Assembly (NCBI RefSeq): GCF_030463565.1
Contig: NC_134660.1
Coordinates: forward strand, 3,113,501-3,177,500
DNA length: 64,000 bases
DNA from: Pelecanus crispus
Taxonomy: Eukaryota > Chordata > Aves > Pelecaniformes > Pelecanidae
Reading direction: 5' to 3'
The position numbers and the translations under genes are program-made. Within the stretch, counting starts at the first letter, position 1; the number at the start of each line of letters is the position of its first letter. The notes below the pieces were generated by a model. It was not told where the DNA came from, made no database searches, and saw only the letters and a program-made list of their open reading frames with translations. Shown piece after piece: positions 11,359 to 21,569 of this stretch.

Positions 11359-13954
11359 GATTTACACACAGCTCTCAGGGAACAAACAGCAGCAGCATGT
11401 ATTGGAAGAGGAAGCAGTCAGTGAAGGGGAAGTGCTGGGTACCAGTGGATTAACCTCAAACATTTTAGGAGCTGGAAGTCTTACTGCATAACCTTCTTGG
11501 GTAGGCTGCAATTTTGGCCATAAGCTAAGCACGGACACTGAAGTTAGACAAACACTAATCTCTTTTGGTGTTAAACCACCACAGCTTTTTAGAAGGATAA
11601 ATTTTGATTGGAAGGAAAGGGAGGTGAAGGGGGGCGAAGCACGTAACAGTCTCAAGGGGAAGCAATCTGCAGCAGGTAAGCAGGAGTGGCCAGACACATC
11701 GTAAGGGAGCTGGAAGATGACCCGTGCACTGAATGGGTTGCAGGCATGGCTTCTTGAGCTTATGGAGCAACGGGGTATTTGCTGTACAAAATCCCATCTA
11801 TTGCCGATTGCAATGCCCTGCAAATGCCACAAAACTGTAGCAGTATAAACTGTGTTGTAATCTGCATTAAAAATTCAAAGATTAGCAGAGTTGCTTTGAC
11901 TGTTTAATCCTTAGTAGCAAGGAAGCTGCAAGAGACAGAACGGTTTAACAACTAGCTGGTTGCAACTAGAGGTTGCTGCATCAGACTAAGAAGAATCTCA
12001 AGTGGGTTTGCATCTATCCTCTGCTAACTGTGGATGAGTTTCATGGTATCATCCCAAAACAGCTTTTTTTCTTAGTTATGAGGCACTGCCTGTGCCTCAG
12101 ATAAGCACTGTCAAAGAATATGCCAGCTTCTCTGACCAAAAGCTTACAGCTTTATTATATGGTCAGTCAGCCACAGGCTGGCTACAGAGGAAGACTTTCC
12201 AAAGCTATAGAAATGGCTGTACGTGGGGCTAGTAGTTGGCAGAGATGTAAGAAAAAAAACCAAACCAAAACAAAAAACCACCCAACAAAAAACCACAACC
12301 CCCCCAACCTTATTCTGCAAGCATGCACAGGCACATTCAGTTCCCACAAACACCGCTCTGCTACCTTGTCTTCACAGCTGCATACACACGTACTACAGTA
12401 AGTTATCCATACTGCAGCACTGAACACTTTCCATTACAATTTTTGCTTAAAGTAGTGCTATTTCCGAGAGCAAATCCTGCTCCCAAGTTACCTGCAGCTA
12501 TTTATTTCACATGGCAGGAAGCTGGAATACCCTTGCTTTCAAAGCCCATAGAAACCCATCAGCTGCCTACTCTACAATACGCTAAAGGCCAGTCCCAGAG
12601 AAAAAGGGTCACATTTCACTGCAGTAGATGCAGATGGACAAAAGAAAATGGCAGACATATTTCTTAATCTAAAAAAAAAAACCCCTAAGTCTTTTTCATT
12701 TCTCCAGGGTGACACAGAGCCCCTGAACAACACTGCAGATCTTCAGTCCTCATTTACAAATTAAAACAATCAAGCTGATGGTAGTTATGCCGACAACCGA
12801 GATGTAATTGCAGGAAACTGGACTGAGGACATCCCTCAGGTCTTATTAAAACAATCCAGTTAAAAAAAACAGTCAGTGGGAACAACAGTGACATACATGG
12901 GATTGCTTAAACCTGAGGGACACAAAATGCAGGGGTGTTCCTACAAAGCATGGCACTGTGAAGTTGCTCATCTCAAACTTTACTGGCCTTCTTCATGCCA
13001 TTATATTCTGCTGCTCCCCCAGCTTCTCTCCCAATTTCATCACCTCAATTTTGCAATAACACTATTGGAGTTAAGAGGGAAAACCTAGAGGGTTATTACA
13101 ATAGCAGTAGATGAAAAAAATGACAAAATCCTTGTGTTATGGCAACAGAATAGCAGGAATGAGGCTGTTCTTCCCTTATCTGCCCATGGTTCACCGAGAC
13201 ATTTCCTAATCATTAGCAAGTCTTTAATCATGCCCTCCACTCAGTTTTTCCCCTGCTCCAACCCTGCCTTTCTCATGGGATAGACAGTACAAAACAATTA
13301 CTTCAGTCTACTGAACTGTTAAGCTAAAAGATCAGCAGGGGAGGGGAAAAAAGAAAAAATCTATAGGGCATCAGCAATTCCTAGCTGTATGTGCTCATGC
13401 AGGTCCCTCATCAGCCAGAGAGACATAATCAGAGCAGACTCCATTAACTGTTTGCATCTGTTCTGCAAACACGGTGCAGGAGCACAGACTGCAGGTCACC
13501 ACAGAACTAGAGGAGCAGAATCTTTGCAGTATCCCAGGAATGAGACAGGTTAGGACTCTCATCTGACACGGATAACTTATTTTCAGTCATGCTTAGCACC
13601 TGCGGTACCAGCAGTACCAACCAACGCTAATGAGAGTGATGGATGCACCTCTGAAGAAAAACAGAGGGGATGCAGAGGAAAAAAAAAAATCCCTTTTTCT
13701 GTACCAAATACAAGCTACAGGATAACATTCTCCTCTACTCATTCTCTCCCAGACACTGCTCTGTTCGTGATTCATTAAGTAGGACTGAACTGCAATTTTC
13801 TTATGACTTTATGCCCCACATCTTGCAACCAGCCTTGAACCACCACACACAACGGTAGATTCATGTCAGCAGCACAGAGTGCCTTTTCCAGTCTGCTCTT
13901 AATGCGTATCCTCTGCTGCACAAGATTTAGGATAGGGGCAGATAAAATTAAAGT

Positions 13955-14094
13955 TTTGGGGCATGGTTTAGTCTAGTCTACCCTTAATTGGTTTAGTGTG
14001 GACTTGGTAATGTTAGGTTAATGGTTGGACTGGATGATCTTAAAGGTCTTTTCCAACCTAAACGATTTGATGATTCTATTCTACAATTCTATTA
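13955..14094 (+). mobile_element. CR1 LINE 3'-end fragment
   Basis: 5'-truncated CR1 tail recognised by TGGACTGGATGATCTTAAAG, then TCTTTTCCAACCTAA, and terminal ATTCTA-type octamer repeats. It shares its sequence with the tails at 20010–20152 and 31252–31352, so these three belong to one subfamily. Confidence 0.9.
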
Positions 14095-14352
14095 ACAGTT
14101 TCTAACCTATAATGCCTCTCTGGCTGCCTGCAATGATTTACTAGTCATTCTGTGAGTTCCGTACTGTACCTGCATTCTCACAGCCCTTCAGATCCGGTCA
14201 TTATAAACTGCCTTGCCTTTTCCTTTGAAGGCTGTAGGATGGAAACACAGCTGCTTCATGGCCAAACTTGTGAGTGAAGGACAACCTACTGCCACTTTAA
14301 AGCGTTTCCTACAGTATGTGCCATGACCTTTTCAGTTAAAATGCAACGTATC

Positions 14353-14462
14353 GCAGGATCACAGAATAGTTCAGGTTAGAAGGGGCCTCGGGAGGTCATC
14401 TAGTCCAGCCTCACGCTCCAAGCGGGGTCAGCTCTGGAGTCAGCCCAGGTTACAAGGGCCAT
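14353..14462 (-). mobile_element. CR1 LINE 3'-end fragment, antisense
   Basis: The reverse complement shows the CR1 3' signature (AGGATCACAGAATAG and GGTCATCTAGTCCAGCC on the plus strand). More diverged than the neighbouring copy and from another subfamily. Confidence 0.8.
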
Positions 14463-17086
14463 TCTTGTATTTGAAGCATGCTGTCCTTTGCTTCTTCAGC
14501 AAAGGCAAAGAGCTCTGCTGAATGGATGTCACATAACTAGCCTTAGTTTGACAAGTGGGTTACCAATGTAAGAATAAGTTATTTCTGATAGCGTCACCGA
14601 TTTCCATGAATGATTTTTGTTCATTTACTGAGGCTCTCAAAAAAAAAAAGAAAACCACACCCAAACAAAAAATACAGCTTCCCTACAACACATCAGAGTC
14701 CTTTATATCATCATCCATACCCACCAATCTAAAAAGTGCTGGTTTTCAACCTCCACTAGCAAGTCCACAGCAAGTAAAAGAAATGGATTAGATCACATTT
14801 TCAAGGGCTCAGAAGCACTTATTCCCTCAAAACATCACCTGCCAAGTAAGGAAAAAAAAAAAACCTTATGCTTGGGGAAGGTTTCTCAGGTATATTGACA
14901 AGAGAAAAACAGTGTGATGGTGGCAAGCATTAAAGAGCTGGATGTTGTGTTTGCTGTGACACAACTGATACATCTGCCTCACTACACTAGCGACTAGCTG
15001 AAAGGAAAATACAATACAGTCCAAAGAAAAAAAGAGATGGGGAGACAAGAGACTTTCTTGACAACAGAGCCCAGGTAAAGTCTCCTCGACTCCCAAAGGG
15101 ATCGGATGGTGTGGCACTACTCCACAAGGAGAGGAAAAAAATTAAAGACACTGAATTGGTTTATTTTTCTTTAAACCCTTTCTGGTCTCGGAGGTATAAC
15201 TCCATGAGCTTCACCAGTTTGCGTTCATACAGAACGCGGTGCTCATGCATGCAATTTACTTAGGTCCAGATCAGCACCATACTCCAATCGTACCTGAGCG
15301 ATCCTTTTTGTTGGCAGAAAAGGACTCCCTCTCCAGTAAAGATTTCATGCCCTCTCTCCCAAGAATTATGTCAACAAAACCACACTATAAAGCAACCTTT
15401 CCCCTCCATCCTGGGTCATTTATTAACACAATTCAAGATCAGCCAGTATTTTCAGCCCACAGCAGCATGAAAAGTTACGTCAGCTTCCACCTGGCAAACA
15501 TGCGTCCTTTCATAAGGGGACAGAGAGAGGGTTCAAGGGAAGAGGCCCTGCAGCAATCGGCTAACGCCACAGGTCAAAATACCTCAGTGCTGTGCGTTAT
15601 GAAATGCCTGGCACCGTTCTGGTGTGATGCAAGCAGGTGCCCTCGCTAAGGCGATGAGCAGCTGAATGCCCAGCTCTAGAGGTTCCCTGCAGACATGGAA
15701 CCCTTGAGAACGAAAGAGCAGCCAGGGAAGGGAACAGACTACGAACTGAGTTAAGTCTGGCTAACGGAGAGCAGCAGCCAGGCTCCGAACACCCTGGTAA
15801 GCATCTAGTGCCAGAAGTGGGGTATGTGGAATCCTGTCTTTAAAGACCATCTTATTCTGCAGCTTTGGGCAAGGTCCTTAACAAGTTTATTCCTTAAATC
15901 CTTCCCCACATCACTCGAAGTGGACGGTAGCAGCGTGTACTCTGGCCTGCGTGGCCAGGCAGGATTCCCAGCTGTGGCTGTCCTTCGCATCGGGTCCCAC
16001 TTCAAGCAGAGCCGCTACCAGGGAAAAGTGCTGCTAGCTGGAGCACGGAGAGCACGCAAAGCGCGCTTTCTGCATGTTCATACAGCAGTCTCGTAGGCAG
16101 AAAACTCTCCAGGGTTTGAATAACAGCATTAGACAGCAGAGCTGATATTCTGAGCTCTGAACCCAGTTAAGGAAACAAAACAAATACAGAGATCTACAAA
16201 CAACGTATTCAGGATGCATATCAGTTTTCAGTCTTTGCACGCTATGACAGACAACAAATGTGGTTTAACAGAGAGAGGAGTGAAGCCTTGTACAAAAGGC
16301 AGAGAATTTCCAAAGCTGCAAGAGAAACAGCAGGTGCTCGCAGGTAGCAAACAAAAGAGCTGGAAAACAGCCATTTCGCAGCTCCTGGCGCTGTCAGGTC
16401 CATTCACAGGACGCAAGAGGCACACGGGCGATTCACCCTCCTGCCAGTACAAGAGCAAGAACGGAAAGAGATCCTAAACCGGGGGCTGCTGCCTCCACAG
16501 CGACCGCAAAGGGATTTCCATTCTGGAAAAGGGCTACGTGTGCTGTCGGCAAAGGGCTTCCAGGGTGAGGGGCGAAGGGAACGAGCACGCACAGACGAAG
16601 CCTGGATCTGCTGCTGACACAGACGAGCCCTTCCTCTCCCCGCTCCTCCTTAAACGTTTGCGCTGTGCCCATCTCAAACAGACCGTCCCTCACAAACGTC
16701 CCGCTCAGGCCAGAGCCCGCCGAGCACGGCCACGACCGCCGGTTTTCCTCCAGCCGGGGAGGGAACTCCAGCTGCGAGGCCGGACCTCACGGTCAGCGGC
16801 GGCGGTGCCGGGCGGGAGCACGGGGCTCCGGCTCTGGCCTCCCCCGGGCCGCTCCCTGCTCCGCGGCCGGCCGCACGGCGAGCTAGCGGGGCCGCCGGCC
16901 CGCCGAGCCGCGCTCCCGGCCCTGCTTCCCCGCAGGCTCCGGGCGAGGGGCACGCAGACACCTCCCGCCCGGGGCGGCAGAGGCGCTGCCCGGCCCCGGC
17001 CCCGCTCCCGCCCGGCCCGCGGCAGCCCCGGCGGCAGAAGCGGCGCCCCGGGCGCCCTCCCCGAGCTGGCAGCCCCCGGCACTCAC

Positions 17087-17150
17087 CTGGGCACCCGCTC
17101 GGCCCCGCCGCCGCCTCGCCCGCCGCCCAGCGCCGCCGCCGCCGCCGCCT
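17087..17150 (-). other. ACLY: ACLY exon 1, non-coding 5' UTR (transcription start approximate)
   Basis: A strong donor, GTGCCCAG|GTGAGT, reads on the minus strand with its GT at 17086–17085, inside the CpG island and about 7.6 kb upstream of the coding start. No ATG opens a conserved frame here, which fits the untranslated first exon of vertebrate ACLY. The upstream boundary is a guess: the inverted CCAAT boxes at 17214 and 17267 place the start site somewhere around 17130–17190. Confidence 0.6.
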
Positions 17151-17200
17151 TTTGTTCGCTGCGGCGCGGCGCGGCCTCCCCGGCCCATCGGGCTACGGGC

Positions 17201-17320
17201 GCCGCCGCCGCCCATTGGCTGCCGCCGCCGCCACGTGTGCGTTGCCTGAGCGGCGGCCGCACGCCCATTGGTCGCCGCCGGTGGGGCGCGGCCGCGCGGC
17301 ATTATGGGAGTTGTAGTCCC
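17201..17320 (-). promoter_or_regulatory. ACLY: ACLY core promoter elements: two CCAAT boxes, E-box, ZNF143-type site
   Basis: TATA-less CpG promoter. Inverted CCAAT boxes (NF-Y sites) lie at 17214–17218 and 17267–17271. A palindromic CACGTG E-box sits between them at 17232–17237 (USF, MYC/MAX, ChREBP/MLX or SREBP class). Positions 17301–17320 match, on the minus strand, the ACTACAA-TCCCA core of the ZNF143/SBS motif. NF-Y, Sp1 and SREBP control of mammalian ACLY is known; the assignments here come from motif reading only. Confidence 0.7.
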
Positions 17321-17338
17321 GCCCCCCTCGCCCCCGCC

Positions 17339-17374
17339 GCGACCCCCGGGCCGGCCGCGACCCCCGGGCCGGCC
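17339..17374. repeat. 18-bp perfect tandem duplication in the ACLY CpG island
   Basis: Two identical adjacent copies, 17339–17356 and 17357–17374, of a GC-only-but-one-base unit (GCGACCCCCGGGCCGGCC). Each contains CCCGGG and GGCCGGCC palindromes. Confidence 0.9.
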
Positions 17375-18289
17375 GCCCTGAGGGCAGGCTCCGTGTGCGC
17401 CGGCACAGGGCCGCGGCCACGCCACCGTCACGCTCCGCGTCGCCCCGGGCAGCGCGCTCCACCGGCGCCGAGAGCAGAGGCCTCCCCGCTGGGCTCCCCG
17501 GCTGCCCGCCCCGCCTGGCTCCGGGCCCCGTAGGGGCGGCCAAGGCCGCAGCGGCCCTACACCTCCCCGCCTGCACCTGCTCCGGCTGGCGCCGCTCGGT
17601 TCCCGGGCAGCCCGCCCACCCTCGCCATCGCGCAGCCCTCCCTGCATGCCCGCACCTGCACCCGCGCCCGCCGGGACGGGTCCTGGCAGCGGGGCAGACC
17701 CGGGCGTTCCTTCCCCGGCGCTGGGGTGGGCTGAGAAACCTCCCACGGGAGTGTTGTAACTGCGGGGGCAGGAGGTGCCCGGTGGTGCCGGGGCTTGGGA
17801 GCGGCAGACGGCAGCCCTGCTCGGGAACGGGGTGTCACCGGCGTGCATCACCATCACCGGAGCGTGATCCCCAGGGATGGAGCGGGGCGGCGGACCGTGC
17901 ACAGATCGGAGACACAATGGGAAAAAGAGACATTTCTGAGGCGTTGTGAGGCCTCAGACAGGACGCAGCCATCCTACCTCCCTGCTCCCGGCCGCCCCGC
18001 TTGTTTTGTAACAAGCCTCTAACAGCAAACATCACGTCTCTTCCGCTCGCCAGAAATAATCACCGCCCGTTCGTTTTTTTCCCTGGTATTTCCAACCTGT
18101 GACTAAAGCACGCCTCAAAAACGCTACAGGGAAGCGCCCTGGGGTGGACTCTGCCGAGAGGGGACGGCCTTGCTCCGGAGATGGGGTCCGCCGTGGCCCG
18201 TGTGACATTGTCACCAGCCTGGAACGCAGGCCTGCAACAGCCACCGCACGGAGCGGGACCGGAGGACACAGCACCAGAAGGACACGGAG

Positions 18290-18765
18290 CTGCTGGAGCG
18301 GGGCCAGGGGAGCCCACAGAAATGCCCCGAGGGCCGGAGCCCCTCTGCTGCGGGGCCAGGCTGGGGGGGCTGGGGGTGCTCAGCCTGGAGAGGAGGGGGC
18401 TGCGGGGAGGCCTGAGTGCGGCCTGGCAGTGCTGAAAGGGGGCCGATAGGAAGGATGGGGAGAATCTTTTTAGCAAGGCCTGTTGTGACAGGACAAGGAC
18501 TAGTGGATTTAAACTAAAGAAGAATAGATTTAGACTGGCTACAAGGAAGAAATGTTTTACAGTGAGGGTGGTGAGGCACTGGCACAGGTTGCCCAGAGAG
18601 GCGGTGGAGGCCCCATCCCTGGGAACATCCCAGGCCAGGCTGGACGGGGCTCTGAGCACCCTGGGCTGGTTAAAGCTGTCCCTGGCACTGCAGGGGCTGG
18701 GCTGGGTGGGCTCTGAAGGGCCCTTCCCACCCAAAGCGTTCCGTGATTCTATGATGATTCTGTGA
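18290..18765 (+). mobile_element. CR1 LINE 3' fragment (about 0.48 kb)
   Basis: Plus-oriented CR1 with the GCTCAGCCTGGAGAGGAGG block, the GAGGCACTGGCACAGGTTGC block and a terminal tail of TGATTCTATG/ATGATTCTGTGA. It is GC-rich and distinct from the copy at 19600. Confidence 0.92.
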
Positions 18766-19599
18766 CACAGACATGATGCTCCTGCTCGTCTCATCGGGGA
18801 GAGCGTGTCACACCCGACTGTGCCAGTGGGGAAAGTCTCCACGGAAAACAGTTACCAGAGTTTAGCAAGTCTCAAATTCTCTGCCAGACTCCCTGGGGAC
18901 AGGGGTGTGTCCCGCTGGCCTCAGCCGGTGTTTGTCTCACCACCCCACCCCCTTCCCACACTGGTGCTGCGCAGCCGCTCCAGCCCAGTCCCGGGAGCCG
19001 TGGGAGCTGGGATGGGCCCCGTCAGCCCTGAGCTGCATCCAGAACCCAGCAGCAGCGCCGGTTTTCCTCGTGGTGAAATTAAATCTTACAGGCTCCGAGC
19101 AGGAGTCTTTCTGAGCGGCACGGACACGCCGCACCTGCTCTGAGTCACTTTGCAGGAACAAATTGCTTCAAACATTAATCTTGGCAGGGTCTTACCCAAG
19201 GCTGAAATAAAGTCAAGACTACAGTCACTGACAGGAGAGAACCAGCAGCATCTCTCATTCATCATCTGTTCGTCCAGGATTGGACACTGCAGTGATGAAA
19301 CTGGTACCACAGGCTGCCAGAAAATACCAAAAAGCACTGGATATGCTTGTTCCCGAGAAAGGCGGTGGGCTGCCCTGGCAAAACCCCTGCGGTAGGCACT
19401 GGCTCGTGACCTGGCTGAGCAGAGGAACCTGTTCAGCCCGACATTCACCAGCAACCGAGGCATTCACATGACTCCTGTCACAAAGCGGTTTTTACCGAGC
19501 GCCTTGTGCTCCCACACCCGCTTTCTTTCTGGCCGTGCCTCCAGCACAGGGCCTCGGAAACGCGGGTGTAAGAACAAAACCCCAGTGGGCGCTGGACCC

Positions 19600-20152
19600 T
19601 CCGTCGGTCGGACAGTGTCCAGTTTTGGGCCCCTCAATACAATAAAGACATTGGGGTGCTGGAGCGCATTCAGAGAAGGGCAACGGAGCCGGGGAAGGGT
19701 CTGGAGCACAGGGCTGGTGGGGAGCGGCTGAGGGAGCTGGGGGTGTTCAGCCTGGAGAAGAGGAGGCTGAGGGGAGACCTGATCGCTCTGTACAACTGCC
19801 TGACAGGAGGGGGCAGTGAGGTGGGTGTTGGGCTCTTCTCCCAAGTAGTTAGCGATAGGACGAGAGGAAATGGGCTCAAGCTGCGCCAGGGGAGGTTTAG
19901 GTTGGAAATTAGGAAATATTTCTTTATGGAAAGGGTGGTCAAGCATTGGAACAGGCTGCCCAGAGAGATGGGGGAGTCCCCATCCCTGGAAGTGTTCAAA
20001 AACGGGTAGATGTGGCTCCTGGGGACATGGTTTAGTCTGGTCTACCCTTGATTGGTTTAGTGTGGGCTTGGCAATGTTAGGTTAATGGCTGGACTGGATG
20101 ATCTTAAAGGGCTTTTCCAACCCAGACGATTTGATGATTCTGTGATTCTATG
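19600..20152 (+). mobile_element. CR1 LINE 3' fragment (about 0.55 kb)
   Basis: Begins near CAGTGTCCAGTTTTGGGCCC and runs through GGGTGTTCAGCCTGGAGAAG, GGATGATCTTAAAGGGC and a terminal GATTCTGTGATTCTATGA tail. It contains the end of the reverse-transcriptase ORF and the 3' UTR. The 5' end is truncated, as is usual for CR1. Confidence 0.93.
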
Positions 20153-20405
20153 ACAGGAGAGACGAAGCGTGAGACACCGCGAGCACCCGGCCTGCGGCCC
20201 TGACCGCCTGCAATCAGAGCCTGCGCGCATTTTGGGAGAAAGCGCGTCTTTCCTTCCCCCCCGAGAACGCAGCCCCTCCCCACGCAGCTCCCTGCGGCCA
20301 CCCACGCGTGCCCCACTTACACCGCACCTCTGCCCGCCCCGCCCCGCTTGTGCGGACTCGCCGTGAGCAGCGCGGCAGGGCCAACCCAACGCGCGGAAAC
20401 ACCGC

Positions 20406-21172
20406 GGGGGGGGGGGTGTGGGGGGGTGTGGGTGTGGGTGTGTGGGGGGGTGTGTGTGGGGGGGTGTGTGGGGGGGGGTGTAGGGGGGTGTGGGTGTGTG
20501 TGTGGTGTGTGTGTGGTGTGTGTGTGGGGGGGGGTGGTGTGTGTGGAGGGGGTGTGGGGTGGGGGGTGTGTGTGTGTGGGGGGGTGGGTGTGGGTGTGGG
20601 GGTGTGGGGGGGGGTGGTGTGTGTGGGGGGTGTGGGGGGTGGGGTGGGGGGTGTGTGTGTGGGGGGGTGGTGTGTGTGTGGGGGGGGTGGGGTGGGGGGG
20701 GTGGGGGTGTGGGGGTGTGTGTGTGTGGGGGGGTGGTGTGTGGGGGGGGTGTGGGGTGGGGTGGGGGGGGTGTGTGGGGGGTGTGTGTGGGGGGGGGGTG
20801 GGGGGGGTGTGGGGTGGGGTGGGGTGTGTGTGTGGGGGGGGGTGTGTGTGGGGGAGGGGGTGGAGGGGTGTGTGGGGGTGTGTGGGGGGTGTGTGTGTGT
20901 GTGGTGTGTGTGTGTGGGGGGGTGTGTGTGTGTGGGGGGGTGTGTGTGTGGGGGGGTGTGGGGGTGTGGGGGTGTGTGTGGTGTGTGGGGTGTGTGGTGT
21001 GTGGGTGTGGGGTGTGTGGGTGTGTGGGGGTGTGTGTGGGGGGGTGTGGGGGTGTGGGGGGGGTGTGTGTGTGGGGGTGTGGGGGTGTGTGTGGGGGTGT
21101 GGGGGGGGGTGGGGGTGTGTGTGTGTGTGGGGGTGTGGGTGTGGGGGGTGTGTGTGGGGGGTGTGTGTGTGT
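20406..21172. repeat. G/T-only minisatellite (GGGGGTGTG-type), about 0.77 kb
   Basis: Almost wholly G and T on the plus strand (only a few A bases), built from runs of 4–11 G joined by TG, GTG or TGTGTG. It ends about 280 bp before the ODAD4 ATG. The complementary strand reads as Pro/His/Thr-rich frames, which are an artefact. Many G-runs of at least three are spaced closely enough to form G-quadruplexes. Its length is probably polymorphic and its assembly uncertain. Confidence 0.95.
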
Positions 21173-21427
21173 TAATTTTAGGCACCCGACCCACGCCCAC
21201 GCGTGGGTCCCCACGGCCGGAGGAACGCGGGTGCCCGAAGCAGCGAGCTCCCGCGCCGCGCCGCCCCGCCCCGCACGCAGGCCGGCGGCTGGGCCCGGGG
21301 AGGCGGGGGCCGCGCTCCGGGGCACGGCGGCGGCGGCGCGGGAAATCTCGCCGGGCGCGCCAGCGCGACGTCAGCGCCTGGGCGGGGCTTCGCGCCGCGC
21401 CGGAAGCGAGGCCGTCGCCCGGCAGCG

Positions 21428-21440
21428 GTTGCCAGGCGAC
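21428..21440 (+). promoter_or_regulatory. ODAD4: X-box (RFX-binding motif) just upstream of the ODAD4 start
   Basis: GTTGCC-A-GGCGAC fits the RYYNYY-N(1–3)-RRNRAC consensus of RFX factors, with both half-sites intact. It lies 15 bp before the ATG. RFX proteins, with FOXJ1, switch on motile-cilium genes, which fits a dynein-arm docking component. Confidence 0.7.
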
Positions 21441-21455
21441 GGCGGCGGCGCGGCC

Positions 21456-21569
21456 ATGGCGGCGGCGGGGGCCTCCGTGCCGGCCGGCACCTTCCCCAGC
21501 TTCATGGCCGAGGGGACGGTGCTGTGCCGGCGGGGCGAGTACGGCAAGGCCCTGGCCTGCTTCAACAAC
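21456..21569 (+). CDS. ODAD4: ODAD4 exon 1 (residues 1–38)
   Basis: Ala/Gly-rich start followed by [20 protein letters not shown], the first TPR helix. Ends AACAAC|GTGAGG in phase 0. Confidence 0.93.

Larger units (their letters stand above)
9511..17086 (-). other. ACLY: ACLY intron 1 (7.6 kb)
   Basis: Separates the untranslated exon from the coding start. It holds two CR1 fragments (13955–14094 and 14353–14462), a short AATGTAG repeat (11303–11358), A- and A/C-rich tracts near 12252–12310 and 14640–14675, a plus-strand exon-like island at 10132–10201 and a minus-strand mini-ORF at 15161–15259. The rest shows nothing recognisable. Confidence 0.8.
16690..17760. promoter_or_regulatory. CpG island around the ACLY transcription start
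   Basis: About 1.1 kb of very GC-rich, CpG-dense sequence with many GGCGG/CCGCC (Sp1-like) runs. It spans ACLY exon 1 and extends upstream. Long open frames on both strands here reflect base composition. Confidence 0.85.
17400..21180. other. Intergenic region between the divergent ACLY and ODAD4 promoters
   Basis: About 4 kb. It contains the ACLY island shore to ~18000, two plus-oriented CR1 copies and the G/T minisatellite. Unique sequence at 18770–19600 shows no conserved frame and no exon signature that I recognise. Confidence 0.75.

Noticed and set aside
16538-17917. Long open frames on both strands (up to 344 codons) in the ACLY CpG island
   Set aside because: Arg/Pro/Ala/Gly-rich translations in several overlapping frames at once are typical of GC-rich promoters with few stop codons. 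No conserved motif or exon structure.
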